NCBI RefSeq assembly: GCF_029227915.1
Contig: NC_079880.1
Coordinates: 11,249,501-11,313,500, forward strand
Reading direction: 5' to 3'
From: Hydractinia symbiolongicarpus
Lineage: Eukaryota > Cnidaria > Hydrozoa > Anthoathecata > Hydractiniidae
Length of the DNA: 64,000 nucleotides
A program made the translations under genes and the position numbers. Positions 1-13,700 of this stretch are shown here, one piece after another; position 1 is the stretch's first letter; every line of letters starts with the position of its first letter. The notes beneath the pieces are model-generated. The model did no database searches and had not been told where the DNA came from. It saw only the letters and a list, made by a program, of their open reading frames with translations.

Positions 1-1340
1 TATTTATATCCTGAAGTGAAACGAGTATACGCTTCTTGAGGACCAAAATCTGAAAGCGTTGTCATCGGTTTTAGCGTCGATCTTGTCGTTTATGTAATAG
101 CCGCTCCAATATCGTTTTTTGCCCTCTGACGTAATGTTGATGCCGCTACCTTAAAATATTTATTGGGCTTCTTTCAAGTACTGAGGGTGACGCTTTTATT
201 TGCCTATTCATTTGATTTTACTCACCCCAAAGTGGTCGTCAGCCTAACCTACGTCTTTGATGTTGATTGTCCCTCTTGAAGTTTGCTTTTCGCATGCGGG
301 ATCATTAGGATGATGGCATTTGAGATTGATGGGAAAATAATTTTGGCGTTATGAAGAAACGCTTTATTGTTGATGGAATTAGCATAACCATGGAATTAGC
401 ATAACCGTCTCGATTTAAAAAACAGGGTAGCAATGGGTGTCCATGTGTTTTTATTTAAATCGAAGGTGCAAAAGAGTTTATTTGCAAAAGCGAATTACGC
501 CTATACAGATGTGCGACATGGTTTACCTGTACTAACCGCTTAGGCTTAGGCTTTGTCACGAATATTTTTTTACATTTATGGTAACATTTTTTTTAAAATA
601 ATGAAATGTTAAAGAAAATTGTGTTTTTATTTCAGATAAAGTTGCAGGAAATATATGGTTTGGAAAAAAATGCACCAAGATTGTGTTCGCTTCGCTCCAT
701 TAACGACATACTGTATACGGCTATCTCTTTAATATTATGTTCAAAATAGTTTTTTCGGAAAATCTTTAGCTTAATTTTTAAAATCACGGCAGAACGCGAA
801 AGAAAATCACAAATGCCATTTTGGTTTAAAGTGATGGTGTCATATGTGTAGGTCTCCTTATCTCTGCTAAATACTTTGTACCTATAGGAGTATTTATCTT
901 CTGTATCTTTTCACATGTTAAGAAGAGAAATTATAACATTTTGTAGCCATGTATAAATCTTAAAAAAACCAATTCAAGTTTTTCGCCACAAATCAAGGCA
1001 GCATCATGCTGAAGCCAGCAGGCCATAGGCAGCATTTTTTAATTTTTGTTTTTTTTCAAATTTGGTACATTGTTATTTATTTCTATGTTGCGGTTGTGGC
1101 TCTCCAGCTGGCGCTTTAGATACCTCTGGCTGAAAAGAGAAAGTAGCTAAATGCAGGTTGGCTACAACAAAATTTTTAATCAATAATTTTTATGCTAAAT
1201 GCAGTTAGGTAGCTACATCTTTTATTACTGTCATGAAAACTTATTCCGCAAAATAAAATTACTGAGTGTTTTTTTTAGCTGGACGGGGTAACAACGGGCT
1301 AGTTGCGATAAAGTTTTTTTGGAAAAGGTTATTAGGCTTA

Positions 1341-1720
1341 CATATGTGCAATACCGTTTACTTGTACAAAGCGCTCAGCCCGTTGTTAACGACGGATTGT
1401 TTTCTGCTGTTTTTTTTTTGTTTAAGCCGTGACAACTGAGATAATTGTTTTGGAAAAGGCTAAGACGTCTATATGGTTATGCAACACGGTTTACCTGTAT
1501 ACAGTAAGCGCTTAGCGCAGTGTTAACAACGGAGGGTATCCTGTGTTGCTATGTAAACCAAATTTGCGATACAGTTCTTTTAAAAAGAGTACTACCTTAA
1601 ACGCATGTGCAACACGGTTTTCATGTGGTAAGCGCTCAATCCATTTTTTTTTTTTTTTCACAAAGAGGTTTTTAACACCTATATGGATGTTTACCTGTAA
1701 TAAGCGCTCATCCCGAACTA
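1341..1720. repeat. Degenerate tandem repeat, ~130 bp unit
   Basis: Related segments start near 1341, 1471, 1601 and 1680. Each carries a shared core of the form atgtgcaacacggtttacctgt followed by taagcgctca, and two also share gttaacaacgga. The first two steps are about 130 bp; the last is about 80 bp. A looser copy is at about 505-545. Divergence between units suggests an old array. Confidence 0.6.
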
Positions 1721-1857
1721 ACATTTATTGTTAAACTTTCACCGACTGCTCACGTCGACTGTTTACGCTATGATGGGGTAGCAGCCAAATGTAAACTGTG
1801 TTTTTATTTCAGCTAAAGTGTTTTGGAAAATATATTACACCGGAGAAACCATAATGT

Positions 1858-1937
1858 TGTGCGCTTTACTCGATTTACGACATCTATATACCTGAATGTG
1901 TGGCACAGTTTACGGTTCTTATTAATTGCCGGGCGTT
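1858..1937 (+). repeat. Dispersed repeat copy (family also at 4868 and 50340)
   Basis: The segment runs from gtgcgctttactc through acgacat to cacagtttacggttctta. The same order of blocks recurs at 4868-4965 and 50340-50440, and a partial copy lies near 675-720. No ends or coding capacity are visible, so the class is unknown. Confidence 0.5.
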
Positions 1938-3513
1938 TCAGGCTGTGTATTAAAAATACTTGTGGCTATATAACGATAAGAAGAAAAATTCGAAGAAGTT
2001 ATTGTAAGCGCATTTTATGTTTGTTACTATTTTATTTTCGCGTTTTTGATTAAAATCAATTTATATTGAAAAAATTGATTTCGTGTTCACTAAATATAAA
2101 TTTGGAATTAATAACGTGAATTTCGTTTGATATTTACTAATATTTATATTTTTTGTAAGAATTTCTAAGTAGGTGGATTTGCTTATATTTTGCTGAAATT
2201 GTTGTTATAATTTTCTTACCTAAATATTTTAAAGCGTAGGAAAAATATTAAAACTAAGCTCTTTAAAATCTATTTACAAAAGGAACCTCTTTCTTAACCC
2301 AAATCAGGTGGTACAAAATGCACTAATTATTGTTACATATGTATTTTACGAGAAAACTGCGTAACACTGCTTTTTTATTGTTCGTAAATATTTCTGAACC
2401 TAAAAATTGGATTGAGGCTCAGATTGATGAACAAAACTTCCAGATTAATTCCAAAATTTCTTGTACTTGAACAAGTTTCTAAAACAACATTTTTATGGAA
2501 GGTAGTTGTTTGTCCAGGGAAGTTTTATTAATCTTATATATTATATCCCTTGCGTGAGTAACTATGTAAGGCCGCGGCACGCAAATCACGGATCACTTTC
2601 TTATGACGTGGCGTTACACTAAAATTTACTAAAGAAATAAGTAAGCCATCAAACTAGAAAACAGGGGTTCCATTTATCATTATTTGTTTTTTGATTGGGT
2701 GTCCCTACTCTGCGGTAGGGGATTCGAAGTATCGTATGTAGAGAAAAGTTGTCGTGTGGGTAAAAGGATGACCTAAGAAACAAAGGCCTCATCAGACGCA
2801 CAGTACTTGTTTCTTATACCGCTTTCTGCTTGGTTAGTGAAATTGATCCATGATAGAATCAAAACCACCCGACCTGGCGTAAACGATCGGTCATTATGAA
2901 GGATCTGTTTATAACGAAAGCGTTACAGCAGCCGTAATGTGTTAAATAATTTAATTTTAATACCCATTTACCATATGCGCGCCATATCTCACGGAAATAA
3001 GTTGTTCATCAACTGAAAAAAGAAAACCAAAGCGAAAAACGTTGTGAGCAACCTCGATTGCAGGGCTTTTTTCTCTTTTGGCTGTCCCGTTATAAAAAGA
3101 GACAAAGAGCCGAGGTTGGATTGTGAGTTTTAAAAGTTCAAATTATTATATTGTATGTTCTTCTTTGGTATCTTTTATTTAATTAGAGATTCAAAGGAAT
3201 CTTTCACGGGAATTCGGCTAGTATTTGAATAATTTGTAATCCAGTTTCGACAGTCTAGTCGAAAATCTCAGAATAATGCAACTCCATGCAATTGAAAGAA
3301 AAACCCAACAACAGAACTAAGCCTTTGCGCAAGCTTTAACGTTGCAAAGTTGGAATGCTCACAAAACAAAGAATTAAACAATTTGCTGCTTCGTGGGCTA
3401 AATGTAAGTTTCTCGATAAACAAATAGATATACATTCAAACTAGATTAAGAGAAAATAAGGATAATAATCTACTACTAGGTTTATTATGAGCAATTTGTA
3501 TTATAGGATGAAC

Positions 3514-3640
3514 TTTGCCCGGTAGCCCGTGGAAAAATCCACGGGTTCGCCCGTTCTTTTTCTATCGCATTACGTGCGTTTTGCTACTTGCGGTACCATT
3601 TTGCGTGACAGACAGACGCATACGGGTATTATAATACGGA
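3514..3640 (-). mobile_element. Mini-Helitron copy
   Basis: Read on the minus strand, this copy begins TC at 3640 after a host A, continues through gtattataatacccgtatg and a CTGTCTGTC block, and reaches a perfect hairpin at 3526-3545 (8 bp arms CCCGTGGA/TCCACGGG). The terminal CTAG is mutated. It is non-autonomous, with no coding capacity. Confidence 0.75.
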
Positions 3641-3819
3641 TAGTTATAGTAAGTAATGAAGCAAGCAAGTAAGTAAGTAACGGGAAGTTTTAACGTCCTT
3701 GGTCATTCCATCCTAACGGCTGGCTCTTCCTTCCCTCTGACTGTTACTATGTTACAATACCGCCAGAGATACGTTCAGAATTGCTCTAACTTGCTTGCCT
3801 GTCATACAAGCCGGTGAGT

Positions 3820-3938
3820 GGTAAGGAGATGGCACCAAATGGGCTGACAACACTGCATTTAAAGTGCGCCGGAGTGGGGACTCGTACCTTCAACCTTATG
3901 ATTACAAGTCGAATGTGCTACCACTACACCATCTCCTC
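3820..3938 (-). mobile_element. tRNA-derived SINE-like element
   Basis: On the minus strand, from 3938 down, there is an A-box-like TGGTGTAGTGG, a TGT anticodon-like triplet in cgacttgtaatc, and a B-box-like GGTACGAGTCC, followed by a non-tRNA tail. The anticodon and T stems do not pair well and the acceptor stem does not close, so it is not a functional tRNA. A decayed tRNA pseudogene without a SINE body is the alternative. Confidence 0.55.
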
Positions 3939-4867
3939 TTGTCATTTAAGCGTTGAATGATACAAGCGGCAAAATTTACTGATGAAACAATTCATAACGT
4001 GTGACGGCTCACACACCATCAGTAAGAAAATTTTATCACAGCCATGGAAAAGTTATTGTAACCGTCAATAACATGTGTCATGTTCTGCCACCTAAAATGA
4101 GCATTATTCGTATGCCCAAATCTATTTATTTTTAATTGTTGCGACTACAAATGTAACTTATTGTAACTTGTAGAAAATAAATAATATCGTGTAAAAGTTT
4201 ATGTGGCAGTAATTCTTTTTTATAATACAATGTCGAATACAATTTAAACTGATTGACCTTACCAGCAAAATTTATTATTTATGTAACACTAACAAAGCTT
4301 TTTTTAAAATACATATTGAAAATCAGAAAAGAAACAATCGGATTATTGATTAAAATACAGAGATTGGTATGAAACATCGTTTGTCAAAAAAGCGTGCAAT
4401 AAAAGTAAAGCTATTTCGTGGCAGTGATTAATCTCGATCCACATATTCTAATGCCGTTTAAAATGTAATGTCCAATAATGAAAAGTTGGCTGTAAGTCTG
4501 CTGTTTTAGTGAGTTAAAACCAGTGAACTGTCTCGTATAGAAAGTGACTTAAAGACGATTTAATGAAGGCAGTAGAAACCTTCTTACCTGCCTTTAACAA
4601 CTAGCCAAATAATGCAACTTTTAAAAATGGTTTCTATGTTTACTTGAGTGTAGTAAAGCATGTAAAACGAACTTTGACGAATAATAAACGGATTGTGTGT
4701 GTTTAAAATGGCTGCGAACAGCTTCACTTATTGGAATCCCGGCAGCACAGGCCTTTCTTTCTCACTATAACGCTGGCCAAAGATTGTATATTGTATTTTT
4801 TATTCCACCTAATTTGCGGATGAGTTATTTTGAAATATTGTACCCCTGAAACGCTATAATGATGTGT

Positions 4868-4965
4868 GCGCTTTACTCCATTTGCGACATACTGTATATT
4901 TGTACTAAAGTTACCAAACATATACTCCGACTGCACTCTGCACAGTTTACGACTTTTATTAAGTT
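4868..4965 (+). repeat. Dispersed repeat copy (family of 1858)
   Basis: It shares the ordered blocks gcgctttactccatttgcgac, catactgtat and cacagtttacgacttttatt with the copies at 1858-1937 and 50340-50440. Class unknown. Confidence 0.5.
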
Positions 4966-5673
4966 ATGACATGTAACTCCGGGTAACATGGTTACTTGTG
5001 GCTTAACACGGCGTTTCGATGCTGGTCAACCAGCGAATATAAATTAATAATACCTGTTTTCTCTTTGTCGGTCAAGAGCAAGTCGTGTTAAACCACGCAA
5101 GAAATAGCGAACAATGGACGAGAAACCGTACAGATAAAATTTTTTTTCTCCTTTTCGAAAATAAAGAACCGATTAGGAATAAATTTTTTTTGGAATTTCG
5201 AATTACATTAGAAATCTTATTAAAACTGGAGACATTTTTCTTCTCATTTTTTTCTTCAAAATATTTTTAGGGATTTTTGTACTGTCACAGCATTGTCAAT
5301 TGGACCTAGCATCGGTCTTTCAGTCCAACGTCAAGTTACAGTGATCAGTAAAACTGCCACTAAGCACCACAGAAATCAAATATTTGAATGAATATATATA
5401 TAATACCTCAAAAATTATTTGTAACGCGAATTTTGGTTTAAGACATGTTAATCCAATTAGTTAATCAGTAAGCCTAAAATATTTCAATTATATTAAGCCT
5501 AAGGTGTCGAATCTCAAGAACCGTGCTCCAACGAACTGGCTTTAGTTTGGTACGCCATTATGACGATGCTCTTGAGTTTATAACATGGCTGGTTACCTTG
5601 CTAGCTACCTGTCTAGCTAAGAAGCTGCGCAAAGTTATTTGTCAGGAACCGTGCTCCGACAAACCAAAAGTTA

Positions 5674-5800
5674 TTTATATTATAATACCCGTATGCGTCT
5701 GTCTGTCTGTTACGCAAAATGGTAACCGCAGTAGCGAGACACAAAATGCGGTAAATAAACAACGGCAAACCCGTGGATGTATCCACGGGCTATCGACTAG
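5674..5800 (+). mobile_element. Mini-Helitron copy
   Basis: This 127 bp copy starts after a host A with a mutated TC (now TT) and TATATTATAATACCCG, continues through CTGTCTGTCTGT, and has a perfect 3' hairpin at 5770-5789 (8 bp arms, 4 nt loop). Seven bases later it ends in CTAG at 5797-5800, followed by a host T. The arrangement is that of a Helitron terminus. Confidence 0.85.
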
Positions 5801-8800
5801 TATAGTTCTATTGTCCTTCAATATAGTTGTTCTATTGAATTTAAAGCTGTGTAGCGCTGTGATGTTTTATTGACTCTAATTCTTTATTGATTTATTAATT
5901 TAGCATGACTGACTTAGCTAATTAGCTAGTGGATAATTGGTAAACAGTCACAAACCTAAAAAGTCATGAGAGAAGTTTAGCTAGCTATAAATTAATTCAC
6001 TATATTTTATAAAGATTTTTCAATTTGTCAAGTTAAACGTTCAACGGACATTTAACCATTTAATTTAATCGTTTGAGTGGAAACCTACCTTTAAATAGAA
6101 ATCGGTAATGCCTGTCCAATTTTCTTCCACATCCATTTCTGATTGTACACACACTAAAATCTGGACAGAGGAGCCACGTATCTGTGATTACAGACAACAT
6201 AACTCTTAGGAAAAGGGCCACTTATTTATAGATGTTAATTTGTAACAAACTGATTCTTCAGTGCTTAATTTCATAGTTGATCACAAACCTTCTTTTTTTG
6301 GCTTTTTTATTTCGCTGTTGAATTGAGGAATCAATTCTACATATCAATTATATATGTTCCCTACACAAATACTTAAGGAAGTTTTTTAGAACTAACATGT
6401 TTAAAGCATTCTCTCTGTAAATCCGCCGATTAGAAAAAAAACCGGTAAACAAAAAGAGACAAGGAGCCCTGGGATTGAGGTTGGTTCCACTGTAAGAAAT
6501 TAGTGTATTCAAGTGCAGCTCCATGACTTGACCTTTTTCTGAATGGGGGTGTGCAAAAAGTAGCCCCGAACGGGAGGACCTGATTTTTATTTATTTATTT
6601 TGTTTTAGTGCAAAGCAACCACGAAATGCATATTGAGTGAAAACCCGCCTTTAGATAGTTCTCCGGTAATTATCCCTATGCTCCACTGCATCACGCCGCT
6701 GATGAGAGTAAAATTGACTACTGTCATCAGTTGCCGTTGAGAGACCGAGGAGGACTAAAAAAAGATAACGCGATCGGGAAAGGCGATAGAAACCGACTCA
6801 CGTGTCATACCTTCTATTGTTCGAAGTTCTTAGCAAGTAAAAAAAAGGACTGCAGAGTGGAGCATGGCGATAATCTGCGTTATTTCTCTGTGTGTTTATT
6901 GAACCAAATTTAGGAAGTTTCAGAATAAATTGCTTTTTTCCCACCAAACATGGCCTATCTAAACCTAATGTGCGGCAACGTAACATACACCAACAATGAT
7001 GTAAATACATAGTTGATCATAATTAACCCACGTAAATCTTGAACATCGCGTCCCTTTCTCACTTCGAATTTGCTGCTCAAATTTAGATTTTTACTTAACA
7101 TAGAGAACATTTAAGAGAAGATATTTAAGAGTTAAATAAAAGAAGACCAGGCCGCAGAGATAAACCCAGCTTTTTTAAAGTATTGCAACTTTCGATATTC
7201 GGCTTTTAATTTGGGATACATAAAACTGTAAGTTTACGTACGCAACGGATGCAATTAATTTGTCTTTGGGTTTCGAGACATCCGTATAAATGGCCACAAA
7301 ACCAATGTTTTTGTATTTGAAAACATTGACTCACGCATCATTCTGTTTTGATTAAGAAGGAAATTGGTCATTCGTCGAGCAAGAATAACATGGTGTGCAC
7401 GTCTGTGGTCATGGTTGACATAAGAAGGATGTTGTTCACATGTGTTGTGAAGGAAACCATCATTATTCTCTCAAAATTATCTAATCAAACACGTTGTCTA
7501 GAGATGAATTTGCCATCATGGGTCTGAAACATGAGAAAATATAATAAGCAACAAAAGGATTTGTTCCAAGCAGAACATTTGCAGACAAAAAATCCCTCAA
7601 TGTTGGGGATCCACGTTTTAATTTTTCATTCGGGTACGCAACTCTGTTGTGCCTGTGAAATAAGTTAGAAGACCCAGCCCATTCAACTCTCGTGGTTGCC
7701 ATTTTACAACAAGGGTTAGAGAGTTAAATTATTCAAGGCTTTTACAACGCAATTTCAAAAGAGAAAAAGGTCAGGGTTGGTATTTTTTTTCGCAAAATAT
7801 GCAGATTTTTATGATGTAACTAGTCGAATCTTTTGTCTCGTCAAATTATGAACAGATTTTTTAAAATTATTTCAGAAATTATTTCAGATAACGCAAAAAT
7901 GTTCGGGCAGAATAGACTGAAATGACACTTATTATCCTAGTGACGGAAACGTTGTTGTATTAAGTACTTCTTGAAGAAAAGCCGTCGTTAATATAAAAAG
8001 AAGAACTGGATTTAACTTTTCGCTAGTTTATTTCTTACAAGAAGGTATGGGTGTAAGAGATAGGACGTAAAAAATATTAATTAGCTGAGGTCTCTTCCCT
8101 TTCGATTGTTAACCTGACCGTGTAACGAAAAATTCTTCCATCGAAAAATGCCTTACATATTTTCATATAAGCAGGCTTTCTTTAAGGAAGAGATTTTGAA
8201 AAATTTTTAACAGTTTTTTGAGATTCTCGATTATTCACATTTCCAACTAAACAGGTTTCTTCAACATGACCTAAGAATTCCACAGTGGCTAAGAGAATGA
8301 TGGCAATTTTGCCTACTTAAAAAGTATCATGCTTAATGAGCATACTGTGAGGTCCAACCGTAGACTTTTTAATGATCCACTTGCCGTTAAAATTAATTGT
8401 CGGTAATTGCGAAAATTCTTAAGCGTGACGATAATAGTCTTTCTGTCCAAATTACTCAAGCTGTAGTTCCAACTATTTTTTAAAAAGTAATGTGTGGTCT
8501 GTATTTACGAGCTATCAAGTTCTTATTTGTGTACTGGTTGAACACGTTTATGGCAGTATTTATTTTCTTTCGGAGATTATGTGGTATGGTTACGTCACTA
8601 TGAAATTTTATATTTTATCATCAACTAATTCATTTCGCTCAATTGTTTATTACTGTGTTTATCCTCTATTTTTTTGTTCGTTAAACCGATTTGCCTAACT
8701 ACTGTAAAAATGTATAGACGTGAATGATTTCACTATGAAACCGCCCATTTAACAATCAAGTGTACTTTGCAGAACAAGTCCAAAGCTTACTATTGCGTAA

Positions 8801-8914
8801 TACAATTAACGTCACCGGAACCGAAAACATGCAATAAATTCCAGTCATTAACACAGAATCTTTTTTTATTTTGGAAGTCTAGTTGCTTATTATTTCGATA
8901 GCACAATTGCTATT

Positions 8915-8947
8915 TTTCCATGACAGGTTTGTAACCTGTCATGGAAA
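8915..8947. repeat. Perfect 15-bp-arm hairpin
   Basis: The arms TTTCCATGACAGGTT and its exact reverse complement flank a 3-nt spacer TGT. No transposon ends or coding context are recognised. Transcribed, it would form a short stem-loop. Confidence 0.8.
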
Positions 8948-10639
8948 CACGAAATCTGTTACGGCTCGGTGGCAGGCTCTTTCAATCAGGGTAAATCGTA
9001 CGAATCCATTGAAATAAGCCTGTCTGCAGAAACTTCTTTCAGGACCTTTCTACTATTTCCATAACACTTTCGTACAAGGACTGAAATTTTTAGGGATATG
9101 TTGTATTTTTCATTTTTTGTAATGCCTGTTTTAATGACCAGTAAATCTGATTAACTATAAAAAGAAAATAATGGATTAAATAAAGTATATAATAGTTTTA
9201 CTTTTGTTTAGATAAATCCTATTATTGTTCATGCATATCCTTTATACTCCACAGGAAGTATATTGACGTCGCAGCAAGAGGAAATTGCCGACACCCATAT
9301 GTTGGCCATAACTTGAAACCACTCAACTTGGAGATATCAAGATGGCGGCGTATATCAGCAGTGCTCAAATTCACCAACGTTGAGATACCAGGTGGCTTGA
9401 TATCATGTTCAAAGTCAAAAGATTATCGGCGTAAAACAATGGAAATTTCAAGTTCTTCACAAAAATGGTGCGAAGTCTAACAGTTAAATTGGCATTTGAT
9501 AATTTTTACGTGTAAATACAGTCATACTTCACGCGGTGTTAGCTTGACGCCGGATTTCTAAATATCCCAAATACGGTAGTAAGACAATGTGTCCGTGAGT
9601 ATTCGGGAAGTGCAGTTTGTCTCACAGATACTAAAATAAAAACATTATAGAATTTTTAAAGCCTTGTTCGTGTTACGGAGATCTGCTCTTAGGGAATTTC
9701 TATACCAGATTAGTTTTGGAGTCGTGTTAGGTTAGATTAGTTAAGGGGCATGGACCAGTATATGAGGAGGCTACTGCAATAACAAAGTAGAGGATTACCA
9801 CACAATACAATAGAACATCGCTTTATAAGGGAACAATGTTCTACAACGTGACGACATATGGAAGGAGCTTTGACGTCGTATGTTTTTGGCAATGACTACA
9901 TAATATTTTTAACACAAAAACAAAACGCATTTGACGCTCTGCTTTAAACCATCAGCCTATTCTTAAGCTTATTTTGCGTCCTAGGAAAATACATTTTGGA
10001 TCAATTAATTGTTTTTTACTGTCATAATAACGTCATTCTCAGTGACCACAATGTCGTAAAAATACGTCATAGCAGCTATCTGAAATAAGTCCGACATTGC
10101 TAGCAAAGGAAACCTTCAGAAACAAGTTAATATAAGTATGTATACGTAAAATTTTGGAGTGATTATTCTGTCGATAAAAAAGTTGGTTTCTGTGCTCTGC
10201 GATCACTTAAAGACAAGAGACACGCAATTACTTCGGTAGGTTTTAAAAGCCATAAACAATGTCTGCTTTCTCACTACCAGTTTTTTGCACCTGAAGTATA
10301 ATTTTTTCTTAATGGTAATTTTTTGACAATCACGGTTGAAACTCCAACGCCGCCGTTTTTTACATACAAATTTTTGACCCCCCCAAAATCATTGCACTGA
10401 ACATGCAAAGATTTTGTTTTTCCTCTTTTTCTTTCTGTCTTTTTTTTTGTTATTACTTTTTCGTTGCAAGAAATAAAAACATGTTGTGCGGTAAGTAGCT
10501 ACATTCAAAAATTGATTTCCTTTTTTGTGTGTTGGACACTTTAATTTCTGCCCTTTACCCTTATATATTGGGATATAATTGGGATTAACAAAAAATTACT
10601 TCTATTTCTGCAAATATTCACACTACAGTGACCAAGTCA

Positions 10640-10752
10640 TCACATAAGATGGGTTTCTTCAACAGACTTCTTCTCTCAGTTTTACTGAGTGGTATTTAAG
10701 ACAGGAACTTCATGGTTCCAGTAAGCACAATGCTGTACCACTAAGCCACTTT
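10640..10752 (-). mobile_element. tRNA-derived SINE-like element
   Basis: On the minus strand from 10752 there is TGGCTTAGTGGTACAGCA (A-box-like), then tggaaccatgaagttcc, then a degenerate B-box region. The order and spacing resemble a tRNA-derived SINE head. Ends are unclear and no target duplication was found. Confidence 0.45.
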
Positions 10753-13700
10753 GTAAAGTTATATTTTTAAAAACGTTTCACGCAAGTGAAAGAATTAACC
10801 AAAAATAGATTTAAAACATGTTTTTTTATGAAAAGTTTTAATTATTAAGATCCTTAAACTTTTAATCCACCAAATGGTTTAATTTGATTTAATTGTCGTT
10901 GGAAAGAAGGTTTCGGAAAGAGTACATCACGAAAAGCATTCACCTTTAACGTCTGACGGTGAGGCGGATGCGGGTTTTTTTTCCAAAAATAACTTATTTT
11001 CATCATTTTAACACATTCTACAACTTTAGAAATTGTTTATCGTTTTCGACAATCGTGAGGTCTTTACTTTAAAAAAAATTAAAAGCCAGCCCAGATCGTG
11101 GTGCTTCCTGTCCTTCACTTTTAAAACGAATTTCAGACCTTCCTTTTTTATTTTAACAAGAAACTGGTTTACACTCAATAAAACTTACTATTTGGTCAAG
11201 CAGCATTTTAAAACTTAATTCTATACTACCCTAAAAACTTTTAGAACTAGAAAGAAGTTAATTTTGTGTTGCAGGTAGCATTATGAAAAAATAGAATATT
11301 TCGTGACAAGTAAGGTAACTATTATACCTGCAGAAATTAGTTAAATGAAAAGCGATGCTTTTTCCTTGCTTAAAAAATAACTTGGCTAAGACACACGGTA
11401 ACTGGATTAAGTTGTAAATCGCATAATCGCATCAAGTATTTTTATTGCACTTGCTGCTCCTTGGTACATGAAAATATACCACTAAAAGTAACGTCATCAC
11501 AACACGGTATGAGGACATCTTATTTTTGTGCGAATTCCCTTAATTGGTGGCCTTATTTTTGTTTGCTTATTTTCCTGTTTGTTTGTGTATTTGCTTGTTA
11601 AATTGTTATTTGTTTTTTGTCCGATCGATCGATTGATTGTTTCTTGCTTATTTTCTTTTGTTTATTTGTTTGTTTGTATGTTTGTTTATTTGTCAGATTT
11701 CACTTTTTTTCCTGTGAGACACAAGAGGAGAGACGTATATTTTTAGAGGAAACTCTCGCCTCCTTTCAGGTTATTTTTAATCGCATTGTCCTTCTTGCTA
11801 CATAAATCCTACCCTAAATTCCAATTTTTATTCATAGTATTATAAAGTTCATTGTTGCAACCAAAGCCTTATAAATTTTGTTTTTGTTCCAAAAAACGAG
11901 GTTGTGATATTGTTAATTAATGTTGTAGCAGGATAGGATATGTGGTATTGTGTAACATGATACAGGTTTTCAAAAAGGAATTTTAAATTTCCAATTAATA
12001 AATGGCTAATTCGAAACTTGTGGTACACCAAACGAAAGTAATCCAGAAAAAAATATATTAAGGTTCACATGTAACCAAATATCAATAACATCAGTTTCGG
12101 TAGGTCTTTGCGCAACAGTGTTTCCTGTGATAGACTGCAAATTTAATTAGACAGTTTTTATGAGCCAAATCAACTCGAAATAGTTCATCTTGATACGAAA
12201 AATCACAAGGTTACGGAAAAAGTGTAGCTAGCTACAACCGGTTGTGCCTTTTTTTAAACTTAGGTTTTAATCTTAATGTCTTACAACGCGGTATAGCAAG
12301 TTTGCAATGTTGGTCTTGTGCTCTAAATAACATTGCCAACCCAATTTTACTAACACGGTATGTTTTGAAGCCACAGACCTCGCGATTGCTAACGAACACC
12401 ATAACAACTTGGCCACTCCTCCCATTTCTGATCTTAGCCGTGAAAAGAAAACGTGGGTTAAATTATTCACGCCTGAAAACATTTTTTTTAAGATCCTAAT
12501 TTTTGTTTTGATTTTTCTCTTTAACGACTGCCTTGCGTTTGGGTTATTTCACGGCTGGGAGGTCACTCCACTGCCTTTTTACCTCAAGAGCCTAGCAGCG
12601 CCCTTTTTCCACGTGTAAACACATTTATTGCGCCAGGCTAAGTCACTATTGTATAGAATACTAAATTTAGATGAAACAATAGGTGTCTTTTACTCCCCAT
12701 CGATAACCGTTCTAGCATAGCATGTCTCTTTTTTCTCATTGAGTTCTTTGCGGCCATCAATCTTTTATTCGTGATGACGTCAGTCAACTTGTTTGTTTTT
12801 ATAAATGTCAGATATTACTGTGGAAATAAGCTGTTTTATATTTGATGTCTTGTCCATTTTCTTAACTGACAGATACGAAAACAAATCATAAATAGCAACT
12901 ATTATTTTCTTGCACAACATTATCCGGCAGGTTAAAAAGGATTAACTAAGAAGCTTCTTTTTGTGAAATTGTTGCTAAGAACACACTTAATAACACATTT
13001 AATACATGCGTGCATCGCAAAAAATCTTTACTAAAATGTCGGTAGAGGAAATATAGAGAGACCCCAAAATTAGGTTATGACTTTAAGTGGATTAGGGAAA
13101 GAAAGGAAACACAGGGATAGCTAAGCAAAAAAATTAGAATTAGAATTTTTACTAAAAATAAACTTGGAGCTCTTCGATTAAAGCCATGTTTGAGGGGTTT
13201 GAAAACACTATGCAAAGTTATAGCACTGTCCTTTTAAAACATAAAAGAAATTTCAGCTGGTCCATTTATATTTATATTGTGGGAAACTGCCAGATGCTAT
13301 TTGTATCATCTGGTTGCTTAAGTCAACGGTATAGTTGGATAACATCATGTGGCTAGTAGAGGCGTGTTCACAAGTTCTCAGTTGGAATAGCAAGTTTGTG
13401 AATTGATAAACAGAAATTTCTTTGTCTTAAGTACGGAACCAAAATGGCAGAAATTAATTTGTGCTATAGTCAGCACCTTTTCTGTGACGTCATTGGAAGC
13501 TCGAAGAATGGTCAAGATAACACTGTCTGCCTAAAATTTATTTACTTCAGTTTTAGGCCGAATGGTAGTTTAAAGTTTCAGACAGTCAAATAAAAGTTAT
13601 TTAACATATTTTTCGGTTTTAAGCACGTGTGCAAAATTTACAGAATGATTTCCCTTAATGAGATAGAATTGTACTGCCAGTTTAAAGTTCTCAGGCTAAT

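Larger units (their letters stand above)
1..3513. other. Gene-free repeat-rich tract
   Basis: No open reading frame here has protein-like composition or recognisable motifs; the few frames of 60-76 codons are AT-rich or homopolymer-driven. The visible structure is a set of degenerate repeats (annotated separately at 1341-1720 and 1858-1937) and T-rich runs. I see no RNA gene. Confidence 0.6.
3641..5673. other. Gene-free tract
   Basis: No supported gene. It contains a tRNA-derived SINE-like copy (3820-3938) and a dispersed repeat copy (4868-4965). The remainder is AT-rich with scattered stops in all frames. Confidence 0.55.

Noticed and set aside
3820-3938. Functional tRNA-Thr (TGT)
   Set aside because: A-box and B-box patterns are present, but the anticodon, T and acceptor stems do not pair.
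5523-5873. 116-codon open frame on plus
   Set aside because: It runs through the mini-Helitron at 5674-5800; the protein-like stretch is repeat sequence.
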